Of a stretch of DNA of 64,000 nucleotides, positions 9,890-22,730 are shown one piece after another. Source of the DNA: Erigeron canadensis (Eukaryota; Streptophyta; Magnoliopsida; Asterales; Asteraceae); assembly GCF_010389155.1 (NCBI RefSeq), contig NC_057761.1, positions 7,566,501 to 7,630,500 on the forward strand, given 5' to 3'. The number at the start of each line of letters is the position of its first letter. Within the stretch, counting starts at the first letter, position 1. The translations under genes and the position numbers were made by a program. Below the pieces are notes generated by a model, which made no database searches, had not been told where the DNA came from, and saw only the letters and a program-made list of their open reading frames with translations.

Positions 9890-11292
9890 TATATTCAAAT
9901 CCAAATATTCCACGGGTAAATTATAAACAACACAACTTCTATATATACTCGTGTTTAAAGCAATTCAAAGTTGAAGTTAACTATTGGCCGGCAAAACCAT
10001 CCGCCATCACTGTACGTGTGGTATTTACAAATATTTAAAAGATTAGAAAATCATCTTTTGCTGCAAATTATGTGGGTACTATACGATTTCTAGCAAGAAT
10101 GAATGTATTTAACAAGGATTACAATTTTGAATTTATATGTAATTGAAGATATTTAAATGAAGAAATTAAATAGCATGAACAACTTATGAACGATACTACG
10201 ATAGAGATAGAAAAGAAATGAAAGAATAAATACTCTCTCCAAACCTTACAATTAGTCATAACAAGCAATAGATAAAATCACACTAGTTTTGTCAGCGGTA
10301 AGGTGGGCCGGCGGGGTAGATTTAAAGTTAGAACAAAATATGGGCTTAAGAAAGTGGGTCAGTTTGTTATTAATTTCATGAAGGATGGTTGGATTGTTTT
10401 AGGCCCATTTCAACTTGTATATTAGGCTTTAAACCGGATATAAAGCAAGTTTTATAAGGTTAACTAATAATTATGGGAGACCTGTAGTGCCATTGCTCAG
10501 ACGTTCCAAATTTATTTGGTAGGTGGTGACCGAAGATGTTAGCTAGACAAGGTTTATGGTGAGTGGCTTGGTAATTCTCATACGTACCAACAAAAGGGCA
10601 CATCCCCAATGAAGTGTAAAAGGGTTAGTGCCTTACATCAGGTTTAGTTAAACTAGTTATCGGCTTGAACAAACCAACCAAGAGAACTTGGGTCATCGAA
10701 AAGGGACAATTCGATTACTGGAGGTTTAGATGACGAAGATTGTGTTCATTGCCCGTGTCCCGCGACCTTGCACTATGCAAATACTACCTAAAATGCAGCC
10801 ATTAACTAAATCAAGCAAACATGGACAATGCAAAATTTTGGTCAAGATTTAGTGGGAAAACTAGAGTACAAATATTATTTAGAGTAAATTACTCTTTTTA
10901 TCCGTGAAGTTTACTATTTTAATTCTTTCTTAAATGATTTCCATCATCTTTTCCAGCGAAATTTCAACATCCGATCTAAATCTAAATATACAATAACTAT
11001 CAATGGCGAAATCCAAAAAAAAAACAAAACACACATTTAATTCATTTATTGTTCTAACATCATCTATACATCACCCAAAAACATCATCTATACATCACCA
11101 AACACCACCACGTCCAGATTAAATTTTCAACAAAACTCAAATAAATTTCAAGTATCCGGAAATAGAAACAATGTCATCAAAGCTAGCATGTTGCAAAAAA
11201 AGCTATGCCATATTGGACATCTGAGGTCATTGATGATTTTTTTAAGTGTGTTTGGTATGCGTAAGAGTGTGTATATATTTGTATTATATAAA
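9890..11292. other. Non-coding DNA, nothing recognised
   Basis: AT-rich with a few less biased stretches (10440-10800). I see no ORF of interest, no terminal repeats and no RNA gene. It may be old retroelement DNA, but no diagnostic motif supports this. Confidence 0.4.
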
Positions 11293-11325
11293 CTAGAGTG
11301 AAGGCCCGTGCGTTGCACGGTCGGG
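11293..11325 (-). mobile_element. Helitron 3' terminus, minus strand
   Basis: On the minus strand the hairpin CCGTGCAACGCACGG is followed by a short spacer and CTAG (plus 11293-11296), then a host T. This is a Helitron terminator of a third hairpin type. The 5' end to the right was not identified. Confidence 0.65.
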
Positions 11326-11340
11326 CTTCACGGGTTATTT

Positions 11341-13900
11341 TGTACGTTTCTTTTATTTAGCGGTTTTTTCTTATGATAGTTTAGAATTTTCTAAACAATA
11401 CAAAATGATATCAAAAAAACTAAAAGACAAAAAGGCGTTAATCTTATTCAAAATCAAACTAAAGTCAACCTGATAAACTAAAATAAATACTTCTAAAGCT
11501 TGAAATACAACTCTAAATCCAGGGGTGCTAAGTCCACTTCTATCTACACACTTTCTCGGTCTCAAAGCCCTTCTGATAACCTGCCGTATAAGAAAGAAAA
11601 ATGAATACGGCTGAGCAAAAAGCCCAGTAAACGGATATGACAAAAACTGAAATATAATATCAAATGCGGAAACGTATATTAAAAGTACAAACTTATTACC
11701 TTAACAAACTTATTTCAAATCAAAGTACACATACGCGTAGTTCACAAATACCTTATACATTAACAAATCAATTTAGACTATAAAACCAAGTTCCATAAAA
11801 TAATGCACATAAGAGTCAAACAAAATTACTTGTCAAAGGGTCGAACGCTTCGTATGACACTACGAAAACGCAAACCGTCAAACTTACAAAATGCTTAGGA
11901 CCGATCCATACGCCTCCTATCAAAATATCAAAGTGCGCATACGACTACCGGGTAATCAAAAGGAGACGTCGTAGATCAAATCAAATATACCGCTACGGCC
12001 GGTGCCACGTCATCGGTGTCACAATAACGCGCCCATGGGACCTCCATGGATAGGTTACTCTTATATGCATATCTTAAGAAACCATTTTGATCGACTTATA
12101 TATATATATACTTAAATATATCAAATGACAAACTTAGTTTTCAGACAAATAAATAATAATTACATATATTTCGAGACATTCTAAAATATTAACTTAAAAC
12201 CACATCTCCATCCACCCAATTCTTACAAAATTTCAATAGAGTCACTTATAAATTTTCGGGCCAATCAATATGATTCATAGTATGCGACTGTATTAATTTC
12301 CGTGGCCAATGAATATTCGAGGGACATATCATAAATCACAACATGCGACTGTATTAATCTTTTGGGGCCAATTAATATGATTTATAATAAGCGACTGTAA
12401 TATTATTTCGGCCAACGAATATTGAAGGGACAGATTAGTGTACAAATCATCGCACCAAATGTAATATATCAAATGCATCTTTTCGGGACCATACTCAAAT
12501 CGGGTTTGAAGAGATGGTTTTGACACAGCTATAAAGAATAAAATATTATGATTCCCAAATAAATATTTCTGAAGACAACCTCGTTAGTACATCAAAAGTC
12601 AGGGATATCACAATATTTATACAAATGATAACAACAACTAATTTTTCAAATAATAAGCAACTTTTATAAAAACAAATACACATTTAATCAAATAAAGTTA
12701 TGAGAGAAAAGATTTTACCGGAAGGATCCTAAGACGAACTACAATATCCGTACAATAGTATATACATATATAACAAATAAAAGTCTTGAAAGAAAATATT
12801 GGACCGAAAAGCTCCGAATTACCTTTAGAATATCCGTACCTTAATAAAGGTCTAAACTTTCAAAAGTCGGTGTACTCCACAAGATTAGCAAACAAAATCT
12901 ACATTAAAATAATTTTAACTAAAATCAATATACTTTAAGAATTTCTATAAGAATGAGTTATTTAGATTTATAGGTTTTATTTTCTTTAATATGGTTAATA
13001 ACCATAACTTGTTTACAACATATATTAAAATGATAAAGTTTGTCATATGGCTGACTGACTTTCTTACTTGTATGTACGTATGCGGAAAACTCGTTACAAA
13101 GGTTGTCATTATTTTGCAACAACAAAAACTAACAGTAATATGATTAATCGTTTAGCTATTGATCAAGTTTTTCTCGATCCATTTCTATATAACGTCTTGT
13201 GTCTTATTATACTTAAATCGAAAGAAGAACTTTTGTTTTATGCCATCATCGAAAAGTTTTTGTTTTCTGTTTCGCGAGTTTATATCAATAATATAGATCG
13301 ATTACCACAAAACGTACGTACATTATTAGTATACTTTTTATATCTATTATATAAACACAAGGTAGATATTTAAATGAGTTGATCTCGATATACCTCTACG
13401 GATGAAAGATGGTCCTCGTAAACGAACTCGAATAGATCTCGAAACGAACAAGAAACAACTCAAGGGTGATAGCTTAACCCAAAGCAGATCTAGCTACGAA
13501 CTTTTTGACCCATGATCTAAACATAGACTCTTGTTTCTAACTTTCTGATCAATATATCAAGGATTTGCGGTCAACGGAAGAGTGAGACGTACGATGGTGT
13601 AGTTTTTGTTTCGAATGGTGAAGATGTGCTGAAAACTTATGATCGATGTGTATTTATATATATCTTAAGGTTGGGTTTGATGGATGAATAAAAGGGAACA
13701 AAATATGACCCTATAAAATAGATTGTAGCTGAGTAATATAGGATTTGATTTTATCTAATTTGATCGTCTCTTTGATTTATATGACCAAGTTTCTCCAATT
13801 TTGATCAAATATTTAGTTTCACTTAATTAACACAAATTGCTTTTGTGCTCAATTTGTCTACTGCCGCAAGTCGTGCAAGATGAGAAAAACTAAAAGAAGA
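11341..13900 (-). mobile_element. Long LTR relic, minus strand (approximate limits)
   Basis: The style matches the long LTRs of this window. On the minus strand a TATATATAAATACAC promoter-like stretch (about 13648-13662) is followed by a leader. Near the other end lies an LTR-type word, CTGGGCTTTTTGCTCAGCCG (11606-11625). No intact termini or TSD were found, so the limits are approximate. ORFs of 90-101 aa inside have no recognisable similarity. Confidence 0.35.
12250..12445. repeat. Degenerate 45-60 bp tandem repeat, about 3 units
   Basis: Units share GCGACTGTATTAAT followed by a TTTCGGGGCCAAT-like stretch and an AATATNNGAGGGACA tail. They start near 12285, 12345 and 12390. The repeat lies inside the long LTR relic. 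Confidence 0.55.
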
Positions 13901-14340
13901 TTTAATATTTGTATAGAACTTATGATTGTAGTTACAAAGTATATTTATTTGGCTTCATAAATTTGGAATACATGTAGTCGTAACCTACACCCAATCGATT
14001 TGAATTCTTTCTTTTCACTAATAATAATTATTATTATCTTAACAGTTATTGATTCATACATACATATCCCTTAGTAACTTTTGATTCAATTCATTCCATA
14101 TTTATTTAACATTACTTCATTTGTTTTTAAAGTCCATGATTCTAAATTCCGTACATGCTGTCTAATATCTTTCTTAACCAACGCTATACATATTCACGTT
14201 AGTTTTTAAATTTTATGTTCTATGACACTAATAATTTAATTATCAAAAATAAGGATATTAGTGATATCGTTTTAATTAGCATACGCGTTATAACAAACCA
14301 TTCAATTAGTATTATATATTTAATTTGGGGTACCAAATTA

Positions 14341-14748
14341 TCAATACCAACCTACATCTACACTAAACTATATATATTATAATAAATAGATAGATAAGCA
14401 TTCAATACCCTAATAATCCTATTAAGTCATTAACCTTATTAAGTATCATAATAAACCCTATTAAGTAAATATCGATAAAGCGTCAAGAATGAGCTAATTT
14501 TTCCACTATCATGATAGAACTTTTAATTATATATAGATATGTACAGATTATCAATAACAACATACATCTACACTAAACTATATATATTAAATAGATAGAT
14601 AAGCATTCAATACCCTAATAATATTAAGTCATTAACCTTATTAAGTATCCTAATAAACCCTATTAAGTACATATTGATAAAGCGTCAAGAATGCGCTAAT
14701 TTTTTTACTATCATGATAGAACTTTTAATTATATATAGATTAAAAGTA
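14341..14748. repeat. 210-bp tandem duplication, 2 copies
   Basis: Copy 1 (14341-14550) and copy 2 (14551-14748) both begin TCAATA.CAA and run through TAAGCATTCAATACCCTAAT and AAAGCGTCAAGAATG to ATTATATATAGAT. They differ by scattered substitutions and two short deletions. Non-coding. Confidence 0.85.
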
Positions 14749-15045
14749 TGTGTGTTTGGGTGGGTGTTAATAGAAGATAGAAAGAAACATTTTATAATTC
14801 ACTTTTTAATTATTTAAATTTATATGTCAACTAGATAATTTTTTCGCTTAATACGCGAGATAAATATATTAGTTTTCATAATAACATACTTAGTAATTAT
14901 ATATAAGATAAGTTGAAATATGATGATGATAAAGAAAAAAAATCGAAAAAACAAACAAAAAAAAAAAGAAAGAAAAACGAACATTTTATCCTTTCTCTCC
15001 TTAAGTTACCTTTTCCTTTGATCTCTATCTTATAGTGAAAAGTTA

Positions 15046-15465
15046 TTTTTGAACCTCAAAAATTGCTGGTACTTATAGAAACTTTTTAAATCAAGCTTAA
15101 TGATTGATTATTCTTTATATGGTGATTGTTTTTGAGTTATTTAGGTCCAATTTTGGATTTCACAATTATTTAGAAATATGGATTATCATCCATTATACAA
15201 TTTTTGGAGACATGAATTCTATGATCACATATGCACGAATAGTGTTATGAGCACATGTATGCAGGTCGATCATACGTATGCAAGTTTTTGTAAATTGATG
15301 TTTTCATGAGATTGGTGATGATCAAATGTATATAGATAGTTATATGGACATTTGTAAGCAGTTATATAGTCATATCAACATGTGTAAGCAATCATATAAT
15401 AAATAATTTTAATTTTAAAAAAGTTCTTAAAAATTCCTGCAGTTTTTTAAGTTCCTAATATAACC
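15046..15465. mobile_element. MITE-like dispersed repeat family Y, copy 1
   Basis: Colinear with 42519-42950. Shared words include ATCAAGCTTAAT, GGAGACATGAATT, CATGAGATTGGTGATGATCA and AAGCAATCATATA. Copy 2 shows clear inverted ends; here the ends are more eroded. Non-coding. Confidence 0.65.
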
Positions 15466-15483
15466 TTTCCTCTGTCATATATA

Positions 15484-15524
15484 TGTGTGTGTGTATGTGT
15501 GTGTGTGCGCGTGCGCGCGTGTGT
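15484..15524. repeat. (GT)n/(GC)n microsatellite
   Basis: Imperfect TG repeats pass into GCGCGTGCGCGCGTGTGT. Alternating purine-pyrimidine tracts of this kind can form Z-DNA. Confidence 0.85.
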
Positions 15525-16112
15525 AATGAAAATCTTAAGATGAAATTTCACAGTTTGAAGTTTGTTAAGTATTACTATAATAATTTTTACCCTTTAATAA
15601 TGCTATTATTTAATGTTTCTATGTTTTCATTTATAAACCGAATAGTCAACTTGACTCATTTTTGCAATCTAAGGGGCACTTTATAATTATTAGAAAATAT
15701 TTAATCAAATTCAAAATACTCTTGATGTTAAAAAAAAATTTATTTCAATATACTAATAAAGTCGATTGTGAAAAAATAAATTTTGATTACATTAATTTTT
15801 ATTTGTTTATTTACAATAAAATATTAATGTTAACTTAGAGGAAACCGACATTTACAAATAACAAATCTTTAAAAGTATGTTAAACTTATTTTTTATTCCA
15901 ACTTTATATATATTTCATTATATACACTAATACTAATTAAATACACAAATTTTAATTATCTAATGCATTTATTAAATGAAAATTAAATTTTAAAAAAATT
16001 TAAAAAAAGTATATAACATCAGCATTTTAATAAATAAAACTTAAAATTCATCCATGAAAAGGTTAATAAAGAAAACAACGATCATATGGAGTTATAGACG
16101 ATCAACCATATA
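15525..16112. other. AT-rich non-coding DNA
   Basis: No ORF, RNA gene or element boundary is recognised before the Helitron 5' end at 16113. Confidence 0.5.
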
Positions 16113-16777
16113 TCTCTTATATAAATAAAAGAGGATTGTTTCTAGAACTTTTTTTAAACAAAAATCTTATGTGTTAAGTTCATATTATTTCTTACAAAGG
16201 TTTTAAAAAAATTATGACATCATAAATCATAAATCATTTTGATTTTTCTTTTCTTTAGATTTTTTTAGAATTTGATTTAATTTGGAAACTAAATCTTCCT
16301 CCTACAAATTCCATGTCAAGATTTTCACTTATAGTTATTAACTATTATCATTATGCTAATATTATTATTATTAATATAAAGTTATAGTTTATTTTAATAT
16401 GTAGCTTAATTATTATTATTTTTAAATTGTAGCTTAACTAAAGGAATATAATTATGAATTCGTGTGTATTTTATAAGATTTTTAGCTTTAATAATGATTT
16501 TTCTTCTTATACAGTATTGTAATAATTTTCATAAATTTTTTTTATTATTTCTTGAATTTGAAGGTGTTGAGCAAATGAAAAGTTGATTGTATGATATCTA
16601 TTAAAAGCTTTAAATACATTAATATGTTTATAACTTTTTTTTCCCATTCTTGTGTATTATTTTATAAGTTTCTCTCATATACGTGAAATATATCAATGTG
16701 AAACTACTTTATTGCACCGTGTTCAATTATTATTGCATTCTTTGACTAAGTATATTTCATATATAAAAATTAAACAA

Positions 16778-17749
16778 TGTAAGTCCCAACTATTTCTAGA
16801 TGGGTGCTGAAGACACCTCTATGTCAATGGTGAGTGTACTTTGCAACACAATCACTTAATCTGGACGTGACCAGTTTAGAATAATTGTGTACCAGGTAAT
16901 CTGGAGGTTTACTTATTAAGGTGACAATGTAAATAAGTAAATACAATGCAATAGATATAATTGACAAGTATTTATATCGATGAGACAATATGTATTTTTC
17001 AAGTGTATTTATTTATTGATTGTTAAATAAAATACAAGGTTGTTGCGGAACCAAGATAATACAAAGATGTAAATATCCTAACAACCTATGAAATACAATT
17101 GATCTATACTTGGAAATTCTCCTAACAATCGAAACACTTAAAGTTGTGAAATGTTCCTTTTTGCGATTGAGAGAATATTGCACAAGTTCACCAATATTGC
17201 AGAATGTATGTGTCTGCAAAGTTGTTGAAATGCTTGGGCAAGGACCTCTATTTATAGTCGAAGCATGAGCATTGGGATCTCAACTTCGAAGTACAAATAT
17301 GGTTGACAACACACAAAAGTATTAGTATATAATCTTTTGTGTGTGCTAAATAAAGTAAGACAAAAGGTTACTTTATTCAACCACTCTATATCTTTGCACT
17401 TTTATCCATAGACAAGATTATTGTCCGGTTAAAAGGATGTAGTGTAAAAGGTCCTCCTCGTAATCAGTGTAAGGCTTTGTAAAGGCATTTACACTGAAGG
17501 ATCTCCAGTTGATTGATCTGTTGAAATGTCAACTGGGCTTCGCTGCCATTGCCATTTCCTTTCTTCCATTTGTTGTCTTCGACTTCAACTGGAAAGTCTT
17601 CAGATTTAAGTCTTCAGATCTCAACTGGAGGAAGTCATCAGTTGCTTAAACTGTACAATGCAACTGGACTTCTAATATTTCGGACAATTCATCATGCTCT
17701 CCAGATGCAGCTGGAGAACTCCAGTTTGTAGCCAATACTGGACCTAACA
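16778..17749 (-). repeat. 3' LTR of the Sirevirus-like element (972 bp)
   Basis: Nearly identical to 28518-29490. On the minus strand it starts TGTTAGGTCC and ends GGGACTTACA. A TATAAATAGAGG box lies at 17245-17256. The outer flank is AACAA, the TSD. Confidence 0.95.
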
Positions 17750-17760
17750 AATTCCCCCTA
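17750..17760 (-). promoter_or_regulatory. Polypurine tract (plus-strand primer)
   Basis: Immediately upstream of the 3' LTR on the minus strand is TAGGGGGAATT. This is the expected purine tract for plus-strand DNA priming. Confidence 0.85.
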
Positions 17761-18019
17761 TTGTCCTGAAATATTGTCAAGTATTTTCAAACTTATTTCT
17801 ATACAAGTGTAAGTTTGAAATACTTGAGTTTGATAAAACCTATTAATTTTCCAATGCATTCTTATAGATCATCAAATGCCTTGGGTTCAATTTTAGATGT
17901 TTTTAGATTTTATCACTATCTATCTTGTGGGTTACAATCTGGCAACTCGTATATACAACAATTTGACATCAGTTACAAGAAAGTAAAATAAAATTACAAG
18001 TAGATAGACAAAGGAAAAT

Positions 18020-21000
18020 TTAAGAATGTGGCCCTTCGCCAATTTTCCTTTTCTTGGCAACTGATGAGATCGGCTGCTTGTCTTCCTGATCAAATCCCAA
18101 TCTTTCTTCAACATTTTCTTTGAACTTGATCAGGTTCTGCAATATATACTCCCAGCCTTTCTGAAACTTGTTCTTGTGTTGCCTCTTGGCCAAAATATCC
18201 AACATCTCCACATGTTCAGAATGACCATACTGATGAATATCAGGATTTTCAGTCGTTCGAGTTGGTCCACCAAAGTATTGTACCTTAACCACATAATGTC
18301 TGGCACCTGGCTTAATTGAAACTTGCACATCTTGAATTTTGCCCTTGTTATGCCTTCGACGCAGCACATCTTGCAAATATGTTCGAGCCTCAGATTCATT
18401 TGTCAGCTTGATCTGGCTCGTGCTTAGCTTCTGAGTGGCTGCTCGAATGTCATCATTGGTTGGTTTAGAAGGTTCCACCCAAGTCCTTAGATTGGCATCT
18501 CTGGGCAATGCCTTAGTCTTATGTTTCTTTCCTTTGACCTTGGGTGGATTCAATACTTGGCTTACAATCTTCTTTACTTGTTTAGTCCTTTTCAAAATCC
18601 CTTCTGACCTTATTTCCTTAGCCTTCTCTACTGATACATTTAGACAACCAGCATCAAGTTTGGCCTCATCATCTTGATTGTGTTTGTCTAGTTCAACCTC
18701 CAGCATTTCATTCACACATTTCACAATCCTTGCATCTTCTTTTATTTTCTTGTATTCCACCAGTTGTATGCCAAGGAGTTGTGCATCAGTTGCATCAACA
18801 AGGGTGAGTGGGAAAGATTTCCTAGATTCTTCTTGATTAATCTTCATTTGTTTCTTTCTTTCCTTAACCAGATACCCAATCCTTGCCAGCTTCTGACTTT
18901 CACTTTCAGTGACTGGAGGCAATTGGTCAATGTTGCCAGTTTCTAATAATGGTGCATCAGTGGCCAGCTTGTCAGATTCATCAGTGGCCATTGCCTTTCC
19001 TTTATCAACCTTCCCCCTTAACACAACATCATCAATATGCCCACCAGCTTCAGTACTGGTGGCAGCTACCAGCTCTTTCCCAGTGGTTTTGGGAACTTTA
19101 AGGGCAGTAGAGGAAGTATGCACAGATCTTTCCCCCTTGGCAGCATCTAGCCCCTTACGAATACTATCAAAATCTGAAGGGCTTGAAGGCAAATTGGCTA
19201 GAGGCTGCCACGACTACATATCTTTACACTGCTTGAAAGTCCCACAAACCAGCCTCATAGTCCTCCATAGATGATTGATTTCCTTAGATTGAGTCATAAC
19301 ATTTTCAAAGGTGTGCACTTGACTCTTTTGTATGTCAGTTAAAAGCTTCGTATCATCTGGCGAGAGACTAGAGGGAACCATCTCATGAAGAACTTCCTCC
19401 AACAAAGTCTTCAACTTTTCATTCTTGTTTCTACCAGCTTCAGTTGTCAGATTGGTTAGAGCAGTAGAGTGTTCAGATACCTTGCTGGCCAGAGTATCAA
19501 GACTGCACCTCAACCGATCAATCTCAGATGTTATGGGAGTGAGATCAACCTGGGGCGCTGCAGTCTTCGTGATCTCAGATATCACCTTTTCCAAAAATAC
19601 TTGTTCTCTGGCAGCCAAGGTGTCTTCAATCTTCTGACCAACTGAAGTGGCCAATTGGTTACCAAGCTCAGTCACATTAAGACCAGGTTTTTCAAAGAGC
19701 AACTTAACCTGTCTTTCAAGTTCCTTCACATCCACCTCTGAAGATATGACAGTATTAGTTAGTAGGTTGGTGATGGAAGATGTGACACCAGTTTGGGTTA
19801 ATGCAAATGCCTCCCTTAACGATGTTGCCAGTTGATTGGAGGACTGCACCAACTCATTGAGCTTGCCAAACACTAAGTCCTCATTAGCAGAAAATTTATT
19901 GATCCCCAAGTCAACCACTCTAACATTTGTGATATGCTCCTTCTGGTACCTGGAGAGGGACTTAGCATTTTTATCAAGTGCCTTTTGAATCTCATCCACC
20001 CTCGTAAGAAGATTTGAGAGATCGGATTGAAAGGCATCAAATTGACTATCCAGTGACGGAGGGGAAGATGTCACTGGACCTGCTTGAAGGGCTACAAGCA
20101 CAACTGGAGAAGGTAAGATAAATGATGGTTCACCAGTTGTAGTAGCAGCAGTTGAAAGAAGAGGAGTTGTTGAAGAAATGATGGGAAGAGATTCAAGTTG
20201 TCGTTCATGCTAAGAATGCTCAGATGTGAACAACGGCAACGGTGGTGTTAAGATGTGTCTATTTCTAGGCACACCCATGGAAGATAGTAGCTGGCGAGAG
20301 GCGAATATAAGAGGTTTTTGTAAGCTTTCTGGTAAAAGAGGTGAAATTGAAACTTGGCGATCTAGGGGTTGATCAGAAAAGGAAGGGAGTTGATCATGTA
20401 CAGATGCATCAGCCATTTCCTGATCAGATTCAGTTTCAGAAGAATCCGAGGACTCAAGCTGAATTTCACCCTCAAATATGCCTAGATTCATAAATGATAG
20501 GGGTGGCTGAACAGATTGTTTAGGCTCCTGATGACCAGTTTGAGTTTCCTCAAAGGTTTCACCAGTTGTCGGAATTACTTCATGAAAAGAGGTCACTTGT
20601 GCCTCAACCACAACTGCTCTTTCCTCAGTCGTGGCATCATTGGCCGTAGAATCTGGAACCTCGGTCTCCAGCTGTGACTGGCAAGAGACTTCGTCAGTTC
20701 GTGCAAGTGTGTCAGAAGTTTGGCTCTGCAAGTTGAGTGCTGACATGGACTCTACTCTGGGTTGGGCTGACCCAGTAATAACTTCACCACTCTCTCCTAA
20801 AGAAGTTTCGAGAGTGGTTGCTTGCGGTTGTTCCCTTTGACTTTCTTTAGGTACTTGCTGGGAAGCACCTGAAGGGCTAGTTGGGGCACTAATGTTAGTG
20901 GCATGTTTTGACCTTTTCTTACGACGGGTTTTTGACCTTTGTGCCTTTGGAGCAGCCTGAAGACCTATTGGGAGGTCTCCAGGGTGGGTGAAAGGTTGGA

Positions 21001-22038
21001 CTGACACACTAGAGTTGGTGGGGTTAGACTGTTGCCCAGGTTCGGCAACTGTCACATTACCAGCAGACGAACTGGTGGGTCCCTCATTATTTTGAGGCCC
21101 GCCCGGTTGTCTTTCTGACTCACCTGGTATTGATGCATCAGTTTTAGAGAATGCCAGTATCATTCTCGGAGGAATCTGGACCTCATTAGCAGTGGATACA
21201 AGGTTGTCCAGATTTCTCAGTAATTCTGGCACAGAGTAAAGAGACTGTGTGTTCTTATATTCGTCTCTGCCCAGAATTAATTTGAAACAAAGAGATAAAA
21301 ATCGAGAGAAGGGGATACATGGACCCCTATTACCTTTCAATTTGAAGACAAGGCTTCTGAAGAGGATGCTCGCGAAGTCTACTCTCAGTCCATACCAAAA
21401 GCAATATGCCATTTCTGCCTGGAAGGAGTTTATCTGGTCCAAACCACCAGAACTCCCTCCTAAACTCTCCACCAGATGAACCATGAAATATTTCCAAGAG
21501 GATGAAAGCCCTCTCATCGTTATTGACCCCTTGGTTCTCAATACTCCACCTTCCAAGACTTCATTATTGCCCATGTCAAGAAAGACCTGGTGAAATTTTA
21601 TATTACTGGGATCACCACTGGACGTTCATCAGTTCTCCAGTAATTGAGGTTAAGGGCATCCCTCAAAGTTTCAGTAGTGATGGTACACGGGACTGACCCA
21701 TCCTTTAAGGTGAAAGAGATGGATGAGCAGTCAGGCGAGTTAGAAGCCGTGTACCAGAACTCACACAAGTAATCATGGTACATCTTGTGTGGGTTTAAGG
21801 AAAAGGCATTGCTGAGTAGAGAATCCTTGAAGAAGGATTGGATTTTCCCAATTAGAGTATCAGCGGCCTGTTGCCCTTGAAGAGATGCTATGGGGTTGTT
21901 TGGATTTAATTTAATTATTTTGGAGTTCATGGGGGCCCCAATGGCATGGTGAACGTTATCAGATGGAACATACTCAACAGTGAGTAAGTTCACATCACGA
22001 GTACGAGAGGAAGAAGATGAAGAAGATTTAGGTGCCAT
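18020..22038 (-). pseudogene. Env-like/third ORF region of the Sirevirus-like element (broken)
   Basis: The first ATG (22038) follows a promoter-like leader. The first 146 codons (Ser-rich N-terminus, then EYVPSDN and YLCEFWYTA) end at a stop at 21598-21600. The region continues in another frame from about 21590, so a small indel separates the parts. From there one frame runs to 18020, interrupted only by TAG codons at 20210-20212 and 19214-19216. Together it spans about 1,340 codons. The middle (20.2-21.1 kb) is Ser/Thr/Pro/Gln-rich. The 19.2-20.1 kb part has heptad-like Leu/Val spacing suggestive of a coiled coil. The last part is Lys-rich and ends near KKRKIGEG. Related ORFs occur beside copia pol genes in Asteraceae genomes. 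No signal peptide or convincing membrane segment is visible, so 'env-like' denotes position only. Confidence 0.7.
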
Positions 22039-22074
22039 TTGATCAGATTGTGAAAGTGAAATTGATTTAGGATT

Positions 22075-22200
22075 TAGGGTTTTGGACTTAAAGAAGAAAG
22101 AGAGAAAGGGATCTCGAATTTTGTATGATTGGAAGAGTAAATAAAGGGAATGAATGTGCGAAGTAAATGAGAGAAATGTTTGGGTGGGGGTATATATATA
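22075..22200 (-). promoter_or_regulatory. Promoter and leader-like segment ahead of the env-like ORF
   Basis: On the minus strand a TATATATATA box (22200-22191) lies about 155 bp upstream of the ATG at 22038. It is followed by a C/T-rich leader (CTTTCTCTCTTTCTTC at about 22110-22095) and a telobox-like AAACCCTAA (22083-22075). This is the anatomy of a plant nuclear promoter and 5' UTR, placed inside the retroelement. Promoter activity is inferred only. Confidence 0.5.
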
Positions 22201-22730
22201 GGTAATATAATAATACCAAAATATCTACGAAAAGATTTTTAATCCCCAAATTTTCAAAATCGTGTTTTAAAAGATTTTTAGAAAATTTGAAATTCAAAAA
22301 TAATTAATACCATCTCATCAAGCATTAAATGCTACGACGGCTGATATTCCCACGCGCCTACTACTACCTGCAACACTCCCCATAAAACCTGCATTCTTTT
22401 TATCAAAATGGTTTTGACACGTCAACTGACGGTTGGGAGTGGGTTTAGACACTCGAGTACCATCACGTGTCACAAGTATTGACCAAGTATACTTACCGTT
22501 ATGAAAATCTGGTTGACCACCAGTTTGAGATAAGACCAAACATGTACACTGGAGAGTGTCCAGTGCTAGTTTCAACTGGAAAGATTTTCTAGTTGCAAAG
22601 TTTTAAACAACAAAAGAAACAAATTTTAGTCAGTTTCACCTGCAGAAATCCCCAGATGCATTTTGAACAAAAATAAGTTTTGTTCATAAAAACATTTTGA
22701 GTCTATTCCCCCTAGAATGAAGAACCCAAT
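22201..22730 (-). other. Spacer between pol and the env-like region
   Basis: About 530 bp without conserved domains. An 85-aa minus-strand ORF (22575-22318) lies here but has no recognisable family. The spacer is rich in ACTGG/CCAGT words, like other non-conserved parts of the element. Confidence 0.5.

Noticed and set aside
13068..13373. 101-aa plus-strand ORF
   Set aside because: AT-driven composition, no family features, and it lies antisense within an LTR relic.
22075..22083. Telomere-like AAACCCTAA
   Set aside because: A single unit only. Teloboxes are common in plant promoters, and no interstitial telomere array is present.
22318..22575. 85-aa minus-strand ORF between pol and the env-like region
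   Set aside because: No conserved motif was seen. It could be real but is not supported; kept only as spacer.
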